A stretch of 64,000 nucleotides of DNA from Paracoccaceae bacterium (GTDB lineage Bacteria > Pseudomonadota > Alphaproteobacteria > Rhodobacterales > Rhodobacteraceae): NCBI GenBank assembly GCA_028284705.1, contig JANQRE010000040.1, positions 1-64,000 on the forward strand. Direction: 5' to 3'. Position 1 is the stretch's first letter. Each line of letters starts with the position of its first letter. Below the pieces are notes generated by a model. That model did no database searches and had not been told where the DNA came from. It was given only the letters and a program-made list of their open reading frames with translations. This document shows, one piece after another, positions 41,969-50,776 of this stretch. The position numbers and the translations under genes were made by a program.

Positions 41969-43902
41969 AGGAGCGGCCCCGAGCCGGAACGCGGTGGGAA
42001 GGTCTTGATCTTGCCGCGCTGTTCGGAGGCGATCACCGTCTGGGTGAAGGAATTCACCGCCGCGTAATCGGCGAAGAACCGATCCAGCACTGCCCCCCAG
42101 AGCAGGATGCCGGACCCTTCAAACGCGCGCTCGTCAAACGTCACCGTGATCTCGATCCCGCGCGCCGGGTGATAAGCGCCTTCGCGTTTGATCTGCCGCA
42201 CGACAGGGCGCGAAGACAGCTCTTCAATACCCTGCAATTGCCGCTCCGACACCGCATCGGAGAGATCGGCGAACAGCGACAAAAGCTCCTTGAGAGGAGC
42301 CGCACTATCCTTCGCCCCCCGCCCATCGATGCCCAGGTGGTTCAGGGACAAGTGCGAGATCAGCCGCCAGTAATTGTCGCCCGCGGTCATGCGATGGCCC
42401 GCATCCTTTTCGATCTCCGCCACCGCCTCACGCGGTTTCGTCGGCCCCGCCACACATTCCAGATCAATGGTCACATCGTCGTTCAGTGCAAAATCCGCCC
42501 CGCCCTGACCAAGGGGCAAATACTCCGCGAGATGCCGGTTCGAACACAAAGCCCGCACCTGCAGGCGCTGCACCCGGTCGTCATCGTCCAGACCGCCCGG
42601 TTCATAGAAGCTCAGGAAGGTCTCGGTGCCGCGATAGTTCTGAAACTCGTCAAACCGCCGCTCTTCCGCAGTCAGGCGGCGCGGTTTGCGCCGATAGGTA
42701 TAGTAGAGTGCCTCTCGCGGCTGCGCGACATCCGTGGGCACGCCATAGAGCGGGTTGGCTTTCACCTTCGAAGCGGCATTCTGGTACTGCGCAAAGACTT
42801 CCAGCAGGCGGTGGATTTCATAATGGCTCGACGGGCTGGAATCCGGCACGACGATGAATTCATGCCGCAGCTTGTTCAGCTTCACATTCGAGCAGTTCTC
42901 TTCAAAAAGGTTCACCGCAGGCGCGCAGAACAGCGCGAAATGCTCCTTGCCGACGCGCGGCGCGAGGTTCGATTTGATCTCCTCAAATTCGAACAACAGT
43001 TCAAAACTAGACGCAGGCACGCGGGGCAGAAGGTCTTTCAGCCCGGTCAGCCGGATGCCAAGGAATTTTCGTGGGAATATGAACGCCTCGCGCAACAGCG
43101 CAAATCCGCGGAAGGTGCGCGTGTCTTCGGGCACAAACCGCTCGTCCTCCCCGAAACCGATCTGGTCCAGAATGCTCAGCGGAACGGGGACAAAAACCGG
43201 ATCGCCCTGCGCGTTGAGATAGCGCAGCGTGATGCGGCCCAGATGGGACAGGAGTTGTTCGTAAAGAGCCACAGATTCCGTCATCGAGCCGACAAAATGG
43301 ATCGGCAAGACGTCCGCTTCGATCTCCGAGACCGGCGCCTCGGATGGCTCCTCCACTTTCGCAGGGTCAGGACGGAAAAAGTCGAGCTTCAGACCGGCCT
43401 TCATCCCTTCGATCACCTCAAGCCCAAGCGCCTGAAAACTGGCAGGGCCGTCGATATAGGCGGCATCGGAGATCTTCAGCGGCCACAATTCCAAAGGCGC
43501 CGACAACCGGTAACGAGCGGAGACACTGCGGTCACGGTCGCGATAGGCCGCATCCATGTAAGAGCCCGCTTCAAAACGCAGACCCTCGGCGAGAGACTTG
43601 TTCTGATACGGGGGCAGGGCACGCACCAACATCGCAGAGGGGGTCGGCGCGGTCATGCCCGGGGCGATCTGTTCGAGATATTCTTCGGTGAAGGTGCGGA
43701 ATTCCTGCTGCAGTTTTAACTGCACCCGCGCGGCCATAAACGCCGTGCCTTCCAAAAGCCCCGCCACAGCCGGGTCCATATTGTCTTCCAGCAATCCGCC
43801 CAGACGTTCAGCAATCCCGGGATAATCGTCGGAGAACTCCGCCGCGCGCTCATAAAGGAGGCTCAGCTCTTTGTTATAGGCTTCGAGAAACGCCCGGTTC
43901 AC
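41965..43902 (-). CDS. tssF: T6SS baseplate protein TssF
   Basis: TssF (645 aa, VasA/ImpG family), the largest baseplate-wedge component. The N-terminal signature 'YNKELSLLYERAAEFSDDYPGIAERLGG' region and 'FMAARVQLKLQQEF' are diagnostic; later motifs include 'RLTGLKDLLPRVP' and a C-terminal 'RGIEITVTFDERAFEGSG' region with 'LLWGAVLDRFFADYAAVNSF' just before the end. Full length for the family. Overlaps tssE upstream and tssG downstream by four bases each, the conserved tssE-F-G order. Confidence 0.95.
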   Translation of the reverse strand: MNRAFLEAYNKELSLLYERAAEFSDDYPGIAERLGGLLEDNMDPAVAGLLEGTAFMAARVQLKLQQEFRTFTEEYLEQIAPGMTAPTPSAMLVRALPPYQNKSLAEGLRFEAGSYMDAAYRDRDRSVSARYRLSAPLELWPLKISDAAYIDGPASFQALGLEVIEGMKAGLKLDFFRPDPAKVEEPSEAPVSEIEADVLPIHFVGSMTESVALYEQLLSHLGRITLRYLNAQGDPVFVPVPLSILDQIGFGEDERFVPEDTRTFRGFALLREAFIFPRKFLGIRLTGLKDLLPRVPASSFELLFEFEEIKSNLAPRVGKEHFALFCAPAVNLFEENCSNVKLNKLRHEFIVVPDSSPSSHYEIHRLLEVFAQYQNAASKVKANPLYGVPTDVAQPREALYYTYRRKPRRLTAEERRFDEFQNYRGTETFLSFYEPGGLDDDDRVQRLQVRALCSNRHLAEYLPLGQGGADFALNDDVTIDLECVAGPTKPREAVAEIEKDAGHRMTAGDNYWRLISHLSLNHLGIDGRGAKDSAAPLKELLSLFADLSDAVSERQLQGIEELSSRPVVRQIKREGAYHPARGIEITVTFDERAFEGSGILLWGAVLDRFFADYAAVNSFTQTVIASEQRGKIKTFPPRSGSGPLL

Positions 43903-44492
43903 GTCTGAACCCGCAGGTTGGACATTTTCATCTTGCCCGCACCGACATCAATCTCGGCCACGAATTCCAGCGGCACGTCGACGGGTTTCGCACTCATCTC
44001 GGCAGAGATGTTGAACGCGACACGCAGATTGTCGGCGTCGTTGAACTCTTCCGCGACGATCTCGATGGACTCGTCGATCAATCGCGGTTCGTGGTTCAGA
44101 AGCGACTCCCGGATCGAGCGGATCAGATCGCTCTTGCGGTAATGCTCGGTCGTCAACCGGCTGAGGTCTTGTAGACCGTAATTCAGAACTGACCGCTGCA
44201 CATGCTCCAGCCCCTCAAGGTCAAGGGCTGCATCAAGACGCACGGTGTTCAGAAGTGACTGGATATCATCGGCAAGATGCCGTTTCAGCACATCCTGCGA
44301 GGCACCCTGACGTCGTTCCAGACTGCGTGTGGAAATCTCGCGCTCGCCGCTCTCTTCATCGCGCTCGGCAGCACCCGCTTTGGCGTCATGCTTTTCGGCG
44401 GCAGAGCGGAAAACGTTCAGGATAGAAACTTGGTGCGCGTTGCCGGCCTTTGGCCCGCGTCTCGGGCTGGAATGTGAGGATCCGGTGCTCAT
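43899..44492 (-). CDS. tssE: T6SS baseplate protein TssE (gp25-like)
   Basis: TssE (197 aa), gp25/lysozyme-like baseplate wedge protein on which the sheath nucleates. The GPW_gp25 domain is about residues 70-195, with 'SVLNYGLQDLS', 'RESLLNHEPRL' (the EPR motif important for sheath initiation) and 'FNISAEM'. The first ~65 residues are a charged disordered extension (Ser/Arg, then Glu-rich), longer than in many homologues. Preceded by a strong hairpin that separates it from hcp; overlaps tssF by four bases. Confidence 0.93.
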   Translation of the reverse strand: MSTGSSHSSPRRGPKAGNAHQVSILNVFRSAAEKHDAKAGAAERDEESGEREISTRSLERRQGASQDVLKRHLADDIQSLLNTVRLDAALDLEGLEHVQRSVLNYGLQDLSRLTTEHYRKSDLIRSIRESLLNHEPRLIDESIEIVAEEFNDADNLRVAFNISAEMSAKPVDVPLEFVAEIDVGAGKMKMSNLRVQT

Positions 44493-44522
44493 CGATCATG
44501 GAACGGCAATGCTCAAGGGGGA

Positions 44523-44555
44523 CCGGGGCGCGAGAGAAGGTCTCGCGCGCCCCGG
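44523..44555 (-). terminator. GC-rich hairpin between hcp and tssE
   Basis: CCGGGGCGCGAGA (44523-44535) and TCTCGCGCGCCCCGG (44541-44555) form a long stem with one two-base bulge and a 5-base loop. There is no T-run after it on the reverse strand, so partial termination or mRNA stabilisation is more likely than full stop, which would let hcp be made in excess over tssE-F-G-H. Confidence 0.6.
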
Positions 44556-44580
44556 ATCATCAACTTGTTTGCCAACGGCG

Positions 44581-45084
44581 TTAGGCGCCAGAGGTATAGG
44601 CTTCGTTCCGGCCAATATCCCAACCGGCGACGCTTTCTGCGCCCGGCGCACCAGAGGCTTCCTGCATGGTGTAGGTGATCTCGAACTTGTTGAAGTTCAG
44701 CGTGATCGTTTCCTGCACACGGTCGTCAGCCTGGGCAGCCCCGCCGGTCTGGTAGGAGGTGATCATAATGTTCGACATCTCGATCTTGAGATATTCAACC
44801 TTCTGATCGCCACCGGCTTTGCGGACATAAAGCATGCCGTTTTCGATGTGGGTACCGTTGGCACATTTCTTGATCAGGTCATTGGTGGCGAGGTCAACAT
44901 ACTTCACCAGGGTCATGTCCTGGGCGTTGACTTTGCCGCCGCCGCCACCATGGGCCTGGTGCGTCGTGCCGGACTGGGTCAGGCCCCATTGCCACATGAT
45001 GACATCGATTTCATTTTCGTGATCGGCATCGCGGGACTCACCTTTGATGTCGTTAGACAGTTTGAGGAACATGTCGACGGCCAT
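44581..45084 (-). CDS. hcp: T6SS tube protein Hcp (TssD)
   Basis: Hcp (167 aa), which forms the hexameric inner-tube rings and can carry small effectors. Typical start 'AVDMFLKLSNDIKGES', then 'IDVIMWQWGLTQSG', 'MTLVKYVDLATNDLIKKCANGTHI' region and C-terminal 'ETITLNFNKFEITYT'. No C-terminal effector extension. GGAGAG sits eight bases ahead of the ATG. Lies between tssC and tssE with its own downstream hairpin, consistent with high expression. Only hcp copy in the window. Confidence 0.96.
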   Translation of the reverse strand: MAVDMFLKLSNDIKGESRDADHENEIDVIMWQWGLTQSGTTHQAHGGGGGKVNAQDMTLVKYVDLATNDLIKKCANGTHIENGMLYVRKAGGDQKVEYLKIEMSNIMITSYQTGGAAQADDRVQETITLNFNKFEITYTMQEASGAPGAESVAGWDIGRNEAYTSGA

Positions 45085-45140
45085 GAGAACTCTCCTTTAA
45101 TAAAAGCCGTTAAGGGGATTAGTGATGATCTACCCGGTGA

Positions 45141-46631
45141 TTACTTACCTCCGGGCAGTTTGGACACGAGGCTCATGCCAATATCCATACCTTCCATTTG
45201 GAAGTGTGGTTTCAGGAAGAATTTGCCCATGTAGTATCCTGGGTTCTCTTCATCCTCGATGACCTGAACGGTCGCCCCTGCGAGTGGCTTCTTAGCCTTC
45301 TCCGCATCTGTCGCATTCGCCGGATTGGCGTGCACATACTTGTTAATCCACGTCTGGAGATCACGCTCCAGTTCGATGCGGCTTTTACTACGCCCGACAT
45401 TGTCGCGGACCATGCATTTCAGGTAGTGGCTGAAACGCGAGACTGCGAAAATATAGGGTAAACGAGCGGACATGTTGTCCGATGCCGTCGCTTCCTCATC
45501 TACATATTTCTTCGGCTTGTACAAAGACTGCGCACCAATGAAGGCCGCCTTGTCGGTATTCTTGCGATGGATCAGGCCGATCAGGCCCGAGGCAGTCAAT
45601 TCGCCCTCGCGCCGGTCGGAAATCGCAATCTCCGTCGGACATTTCAGATCCGTCGCACCATCCCCGGTGTCAAATGTGTGGGTCGGCAGGTTGATCACCT
45701 CGCCACCCGATTGCACGCCACGAATTTGCACGGTCCAGCCATGCTCCTTATGGGCGCGGTTGATGTTCACCGCCATCGCATGCGCGGCGTTCATCCAGGC
45801 ATATTGGTTCCCATCATGCCCGTCTGTCTCTTCTTCGAAGTTGAACTCTTCCACCGGCAGGCTGTCGGGGCCATAGGGCTCCCGCGACAGAACTCGGGGC
45901 AGGGTCAGGCCGACATAGCGGGCGTTTTCACTGTCCCGCAAACCGTTCCAAGCGGCGTAATCCGGCGTGTCGAACAGGGTCGACAGATCGCGCGGGTTCG
46001 GCAGTTCGTTCCAGCTGTCCATGCCCAACAGGGTCGGAGCGGCGGAGGACAGGAACGGCGCGTGGCTCGCAGCCGCAATCTTCGCCATGTCACGCAGCAG
46101 GCGCACGTCCGCCGAGGAGTGGTCGAAATAGAAGTCACCGATCAGCGCGCCATAGGGCTGGCCGCCCAACTGGCCGAACTCGGCTTCATAGATGCGCTTA
46201 AACAGCGGCGACTGATCCCATTTCGCACCGGGATAGGCGCGCAGCTCACGCTCCAGCTCTGCTTTCGAGACGTTCAGCACGTTCACTTTCAGCGAGGCAT
46301 CAGTCTCGGAATTGTTGATCGTGTAAGCTAGGCCACGCCAGCTTGCTTCGAGCTTCTGATACTCTTCGTTGTGGATGATCTCGTTGACCTGGGATGAGAG
46401 TTTCTCGTCCAGCTTCGCGATCATCTGATCGATCGTGTCGATGATATCTTCGGAGACGACGCTTTCGTCTTCCATCGCTTCGCGCACCAGCGTGGTGACC
46501 GCGTTCTCAACCTCTTTCGCCGCGACATCGGTGCGAGGTTTGAAATTCTGTTTCAGGATCGACGAGAACTCATCGAGCTCGCTAAGGGCCTCTTCGCCCT
46601 GGACCTGATCCTGTTGTGCTTCAGTTGCCAT
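45141..46631 (-). CDS. tssC: T6SS contractile sheath large subunit TssC
   Basis: TssC (496 aa), large subunit of the contractile sheath. Recognised by 'LEASWRGLAYTINNSETDA', 'AEFGQLGGQPYGALIGDFYF' region, 'ASHAPFLSSAAP', 'RFSHYLKCMVRD' and the C-terminal 'YYMGKFFLKPHFQMEGMDI' end. Full length. Follows tssB after 77 bp and precedes hcp after 56 bp, the standard tssB-C-hcp order. Acts in the cytoplasm, where TssH extracts it after contraction. Confidence 0.96.
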   Translation of the reverse strand: MATEAQQDQVQGEEALSELDEFSSILKQNFKPRTDVAAKEVENAVTTLVREAMEDESVVSEDIIDTIDQMIAKLDEKLSSQVNEIIHNEEYQKLEASWRGLAYTINNSETDASLKVNVLNVSKAELERELRAYPGAKWDQSPLFKRIYEAEFGQLGGQPYGALIGDFYFDHSSADVRLLRDMAKIAAASHAPFLSSAAPTLLGMDSWNELPNPRDLSTLFDTPDYAAWNGLRDSENARYVGLTLPRVLSREPYGPDSLPVEEFNFEEETDGHDGNQYAWMNAAHAMAVNINRAHKEHGWTVQIRGVQSGGEVINLPTHTFDTGDGATDLKCPTEIAISDRREGELTASGLIGLIHRKNTDKAAFIGAQSLYKPKKYVDEEATASDNMSARLPYIFAVSRFSHYLKCMVRDNVGRSKSRIELERDLQTWINKYVHANPANATDAEKAKKPLAGATVQVIEDEENPGYYMGKFFLKPHFQMEGMDIGMSLVSKLPGGK

Positions 46632-46708
46632 ACGATTTTCCTCGTCTCACATGCGCTATGTGCGAATAGCACGAAGAGCCGCACAATTGCCCGGCTCTCT
46701 GCCTGAAA

Positions 46709-47251
46709 TTATTTCTCTTCTTCGCCGCCGTCTTCCGCCGCTTCATCTTCGGCAGGTCCGGCTTTCTCGGCAAGGGCTGCCATCAGCTCGGGGTCATTCA
46801 GAAGCTCTTTCAACTGATCCTGCGCCTTGGCTTTGCCGTTCATGTAGCGTTGCAGGTTGGCCAGTTGCTCGCGGGCTTGCAGCAGCTTGTTCAGTGACGG
46901 CACCTGACGGGCAATCTCGCCCGGGCTCAGATCGTCCATCTTGCGGAACTTCAGGTTCACGCTCAGCTTGCCGCCTTCTTCCTCGTCGAGCTTGTTGTCG
47001 ACATTCATCGCAAGACCCGGCTCAATCGACGACATGTAGTCATCGAGGCTGTCCTGATCGACGCGGGTGAAGTCGCGTTCCGCCAGCGGTTCCTTCTCCA
47101 CATCGGAGGCGTTTCCGGACAGATCAGACATCACGCCCATGACGAAGGGCAGCTCAACCATCTTCTCGGAATCATACGGATCCTCGTAGGAAATATTCAC
47201 CCGAGGCGGACGATTGCGTTTAATGAATTTTGTGGCGGAATCCGATGCCAT
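46709..47251 (-). CDS. tssB: T6SS contractile sheath small subunit TssB
   Basis: TssB (180 aa), small sheath subunit that pairs with TssC. Diagnostic 'RPPRVNISYEDPYD' start, 'LPFVMGVMSDLSGN', 'RDFTRVDQDSLDDYMSSIEP' and 'LNLQRYMNGK' type C-terminal helix; the last ~20 residues are an acidic tail (AEDEAAEDGGEEEK). GGGGAGAG lies ahead of the ATG. A terminator-like hairpin just upstream separates it from tssA, so tssB probably has its own promoter in the 80-bp gap. Confidence 0.95.
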   Translation of the reverse strand: MASDSATKFIKRNRPPRVNISYEDPYDSEKMVELPFVMGVMSDLSGNASDVEKEPLAERDFTRVDQDSLDDYMSSIEPGLAMNVDNKLDEEEGGKLSVNLKFRKMDDLSPGEIARQVPSLNKLLQAREQLANLQRYMNGKAKAQDQLKELLNDPELMAALAEKAGPAEDEAAEDGGEEEK

Positions 47252-47271
47252 GACACTCTCCCCTAAACTAC

Positions 47272-47301
47272 TAAATCAAGAAAGCCCCATTTCGGGCTTC
47301 G
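47272..47301 (-). terminator. Rho-independent terminator after tssA
   Basis: AAGCCC (47282-47287) and GGGCTT (47294-47299) form a 6-bp stem with a 6-base loop; on the reverse strand it is followed by TTCTTGATTTAG. It lies between tssA and tssB, suggesting separate transcription units. Confidence 0.6.
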
Positions 47302-47331
47302 AGTCAACGTGGTTACCGCGATTCGGGCGAC

Positions 47332-48780
47332 TCACTCGCCACCCTGCTGCACGGGTAGTAATTCTCTAACAAGCGCTTGAAAGTCTTTATCTAAATAGCC
47401 GCGGGCCTTGAACAATAATACCGGGATCGGACTGGCCGGTTCCCGGGCCCGGAAGAAATCCTCGACCCCTTTGATGAGCCCCGCCGCCTCGACGCGATTG
47501 GACACATTCATGTCTGTGCCAGCGCTCGGCGCAGGGGTCGGCGCCGGCTCCGGGGGTGGTGGTGCAGCACCTTCTGGCGCCGGTATCGGGTTACCCTCTT
47601 CGTCCAATTCCGGCTCTGGCGGAGGTGGGGGAGGGGGTGGCGGCGCGGGCTCGGATGGCTGCGCCCCCATCATCGAACTGGTTTCCTGCGTCAGGGTCCG
47701 CATCCGCTCCATCGGGATCACGAAACCGGTCTCTGGCCCAAAATCGATCACCGCGCCGCCGGAGCGTCCCGGCAAAAGCGTATCAAGCGCCTCGACCAAA
47801 GGTCGCCCGACCAGAAGCCGCGCTTGCGTCACAAGAAGCAGCGCCGCTGCGGAGGGTTCATTGGCAGCGAAATAGGCCTCCACCGCGCGCAAGGCCGATT
47901 GCGCCGTGGCCATATCCGGGATGGAGAGGGACGGGGTCGGCTGGCTCGCCGTCGGTCCCGCAGCAGGGGCAGACATATCCCCCGCGACATCCCCGGCCTC
48001 GCCACCGGCGTCCTGCGCATCCTCGCCGCTGCCCGCCAGATCGCTGCGCGCCTGTTCGACAAGGGCGATCAGCTCTCCCAAGCGTTCCTGCAGTTTCTCG
48101 AAATCCGGCGTAAACGGATTGCTCGCCAGAGTTTTCGACGTCGCTTGCATCCGCCCAAGCGCGCCGCGCGTCCCGCTCAGATTCTCGTAGAGCGCTTCCA
48201 CCGCCTTGCGGTTCTCGTCACTGGCCAAGGCGGCAACCATCGCCGAGGCATCCCCTGGGGTCTCCCCTGAACGGGGCTCCACCAATGCCGCTGAAACCGC
48301 GTATTTGCGGTAACTCACATCGCCAATGCGCTTATCCGCCAGCAGCGTCGCATATTGCAGCGGCGCCAGCACATGGTTGAAATTGTTCAATTCTTCGACG
48401 GCATTTCGCCGCTCGGTATTGTCGGCATCCACTTTCGGATGCACGTCATCGGGGAAGGCATCGATCAGATCGGCCATCGCGATGACCGCTTCGCAGAATT
48501 TCGGCAATTTACCCGACAGCGCCGCAAACCGCGCCGAGATATTCAACAGCCGCAAGTCCCGCGACCGCTTCAGAAGCGCATCGATCTGCTTCTGCTCGGC
48601 ATTGAAATCGATGGTCTTCGCGTCGAACAGTTCCTCGCGCACCAGATCGTAGTATTTCTCTGGGAACCGGCCCTCGGCATCGTAGTAGTAATTGATGAAC
48701 TCATCATCATCCGCTTCCAGCAGATCGGGACCGCACGGCTCTTCAGGGTCCACCGCGTTCATCAGGTTGTCAAATGCCAT
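47332..48780 (-). CDS. tssA: T6SS tail-assembly protein TssA
   Basis: TssA (482 aa) with the ImpA N-terminal domain (about 5-130: 'EEPCGPDLLEADDDEF', 'KTIDFNAEQKQIDALLKRSRDLRLL'), a middle domain and a C-terminal part after a Pro/Glu linker ('EPAPPPPPPPPPEPELDE', about 375-410). The C-terminal region ('SNRVEAAGLIKGVEDFFRA') resembles the short TssA ring domain. ImpA-type TssA caps the growing tube or primes the baseplate. Followed by a terminator. Its start codon lies just beyond a second strong terminator, so tssA is likely a stand-alone unit. Confidence 0.92.
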   Translation of the reverse strand: MAFDNLMNAVDPEEPCGPDLLEADDDEFINYYYDAEGRFPEKYYDLVREELFDAKTIDFNAEQKQIDALLKRSRDLRLLNISARFAALSGKLPKFCEAVIAMADLIDAFPDDVHPKVDADNTERRNAVEELNNFNHVLAPLQYATLLADKRIGDVSYRKYAVSAALVEPRSGETPGDASAMVAALASDENRKAVEALYENLSGTRGALGRMQATSKTLASNPFTPDFEKLQERLGELIALVEQARSDLAGSGEDAQDAGGEAGDVAGDMSAPAAGPTASQPTPSLSIPDMATAQSALRAVEAYFAANEPSAAALLLVTQARLLVGRPLVEALDTLLPGRSGGAVIDFGPETGFVIPMERMRTLTQETSSMMGAQPSEPAPPPPPPPPPEPELDEEGNPIPAPEGAAPPPPEPAPTPAPSAGTDMNVSNRVEAAGLIKGVEDFFRAREPASPIPVLLFKARGYLDKDFQALVRELLPVQQGGE

Positions 48781-48800
48781 CGTCCCTCAACTCACCCGCA

Positions 48801-48840
48801 GAAAACAAAAAAGTCGCCCCGCACTGTGGGAGCGACTTTT
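48801..48840 (-). terminator. Strong Rho-independent terminator between ompA-like gene and tssA
   Basis: AAAAGTCGC (48809-48817) pairs with GCGACTTTT (48832-48840), with an inner CCC/GGG extension. On the reverse strand the stem is followed by TTTTTTGTTTTC. It ends transcription of the OmpA-like gene before tssA. Confidence 0.8.
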
Positions 48841-48865
48841 GATCTTGTCAAACCGTGTACCTGGC

Positions 48866-49378
48866 TCAGTTCAGGTCGAGCCGCAGTTCCACACGACGGT
48901 TTTCGGGGTCCATCACGTCATCCACACGCGGTTTCGATTTGCCCATTCCGACGGCAGACAGGCGCTCTTCTTCGATCCCAAGCTCCTTGAGATAGCTCGA
49001 CACCGCCAGCGCGCGGCGATCTGACAGGCTGAGGTTGTAATCCTCTGTGCCGCGCCCATCGGTATGGCCTTCCACAACGAAACGTGCGATCTGCAGGCGC
49101 TCATCCTGCATCATCTGGGCGAAGGTGTTCAGCGTCTCTTTGGCATCCTGGGTCAGCACATCACTGTCGAGATCAAATCCGACCCGCATATCGAGGCCCT
49201 TGGGCGCGGAGGCTGTCTCGCATTCCTGCGCGGTGCCGATACAGATGCCACGGGTGGCGCCAAGCTCAATGCCCTCGACGAAGAAATCTACAAGTTGTTC
49301 AACGGTATAGTCCTCTTCAGCGGTCGCAGAGGTGGCAAGGCCGAAAGCGAGGATGGAAGAGAGAAGAAAAGCGCGCAT
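48866..49378 (-). CDS. Exported OmpA-family peptidoglycan-binding protein
   Basis: A 170-residue periplasmic protein: signal peptide (1-20, 'LLSSILAFGLATSATA'), a short N-terminal domain with two Cys ('GICIGTAQECE'), and a C-terminal OmpA-like domain (about 65-170) with 'VGFDLDSDVL', 'EGHTDGRGTEDYNLSLSDRRA' region and 'NRRVELRLD'. The ATG at 49378 has AGGAG nine bases upstream; in-frame starts further up (49387, 49459) are possible. No lipobox, so not a Pal-type lipoprotein. Encoded between fha and tssA, it may help anchor the machinery to peptidoglycan, perhaps substituting for a missing outer-membrane piece (inference). Confidence 0.85.
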   Translation of the reverse strand: MRAFLLSSILAFGLATSATAEEDYTVEQLVDFFVEGIELGATRGICIGTAQECETASAPKGLDMRVGFDLDSDVLTQDAKETLNTFAQMMQDERLQIARFVVEGHTDGRGTEDYNLSLSDRRALAVSSYLKELGIEEERLSAVGMGKSKPRVDDVMDPENRRVELRLDLN

Positions 49379-49486
49379 GTGAATCATCTCCTGGCTAAAA
49401 TACTTGGACTGAATATAGGCGATCAGGCGGATTCGGTCAAACTGAACGACCGCTGTCATATGGAATGCGACAATGCTCCTGAGCCT

Positions 49487-50683
49487 TCAAAACTGGTTCC
49501 CGCCAGAGGCCTTGATCGACGCATCATAAGCTTCAGCAAAGTATTTCAGGAACACATCCAACATGCCGTTCTCATACGGATGCGTCTTGGCATCCCAGCG
49601 TTCGACGTAAATCTCCCAGGCCTTCGAGCTCTTGGACCCCATCAATCCGCCACCCGCCCGGCTCTCCACCGATTCAGGGGAGAGGTCTTCGAGAAGCTGC
49701 GCCAAGGCCGGTTGGATCGCCGAATAGACGGCCGTCTGGTGTCGCTTGATGTCGCCAAACGCTTCCGAGATCGCTTCCGGCCCGCCCAGATATCCCTCGC
49801 GCGGGTTGAGATACATCGTATCAAGCGCCTGCATCGCATCGGGCAGGAATTTCAGCGGCGAGTTATCGGTCAGCCCCATCATCGTGCGGGAGCCCGACTT
49901 CACAAACTGCTTCGTCGCCGCCCGCGCGCCCAGAAGCGCTTTCAACTCTTCCGCTGCCACTCGCATGGATTTGCCCAACTCATGGGCGAGTTTCGTCGCA
50001 TCCACATTATTCGCCGCATCCGGTGGCAATCCGGCCCCCTCGCAGAAGGCCCGCAGGATCGCATTGTTGCTCGGGGCAGGGGCGGGGGCGGCCGCCGGGG
50101 CACCGCCTCGTGCCGCTTGTGATGCCGCACCGAACCCTTCCGCCGCTTGCACCGGTGCCGGGGCAGGGGGTGGCGTCGGGGTCGGCGGCGGGGCCGGGTT
50201 CACGATGAAATTGTCGCCGAAATCGCCTTGCCACGGGGTCGCCGAGGATTTCGGGCTCACGTCGATAGGTTCCGCAGAGCCTCCGCCACCGCCCACAGCC
50301 CAAGGGTCCACCGCGGGCGCAGCGGCGGGGGCCGCAGCAGGGGCCTCAAACGCACCGGCTTGCGCCTGCGCACCCAAAAGCACGGCGATGATGTAATGCC
50401 CGACCACCAGCCGGTCCATGTGGTTCAGACGATAGGGGCTCTCGACCCGATGGGTCTGGCCCTGCAGGAAGGTGCCGTTGGTCGAGGTGTCCCGCAGCCA
50501 ATAGGCCCCCTGATCCATGTAAATCTCGAAATGCGAGGAGGAGACATGCCGCGCCGGGTCCGGCAGCGTCCAGTCCGAGGCCGGATCGCGTCCCGCCACA
50601 ATCGGCCGCCCATCGGTCGAGATTTCCAGCGGACCACCGTCCTCCAGATAATCGTAATTCTCAATCCGCAGGGTCAGGCTCAT
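49487..50683 (-). CDS. fha: T6SS FHA-domain protein (TagH/Fha)
   Basis: FHA protein (398 aa), the phosphothreonine reader of the T6SS activation pathway. The FHA domain is residues about 20-100 with 'GRDPASDW', 'SSSHFEI' and 'DTSTNGTF', covering the conserved phospho-binding Arg, Ser, His and Asn. A Pro/Ala-rich linker (about 115-235) leads to the TagH C-terminal domain (about 240-398: 'SGSRTMMGLTDNSPLKFLPD' region, 'FGDIKRHQTAVYSAIQPAL', 'KAWEIYVERWD'). Expected ligand: TssL or PpkA phosphorylated at a TVI threonine; TagF may also bind. Upstream of the ompA-like gene, downstream of the DUF6931-like gene. Confidence 0.93.
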   Translation of the reverse strand: MSLTLRIENYDYLEDGGPLEISTDGRPIVAGRDPASDWTLPDPARHVSSSHFEIYMDQGAYWLRDTSTNGTFLQGQTHRVESPYRLNHMDRLVVGHYIIAVLLGAQAQAGAFEAPAAAPAAAPAVDPWAVGGGGGSAEPIDVSPKSSATPWQGDFGDNFIVNPAPPPTPTPPPAPAPVQAAEGFGAASQAARGGAPAAAPAPAPSNNAILRAFCEGAGLPPDAANNVDATKLAHELGKSMRVAAEELKALLGARAATKQFVKSGSRTMMGLTDNSPLKFLPDAMQALDTMYLNPREGYLGGPEAISEAFGDIKRHQTAVYSAIQPALAQLLEDLSPESVESRAGGGLMGSKSSKAWEIYVERWDAKTHPYENGMLDVFLKYFAEAYDASIKASGGNQF

Positions 50684-50776
50684 CGATTACCTTCAACGCG
50701 TCACATCGGGTCCATGCGTGAAACATGGGGAAGGGGCCCGCAAAATGCGAGCCCTTTGCTCTCTCATGGTCTTATC

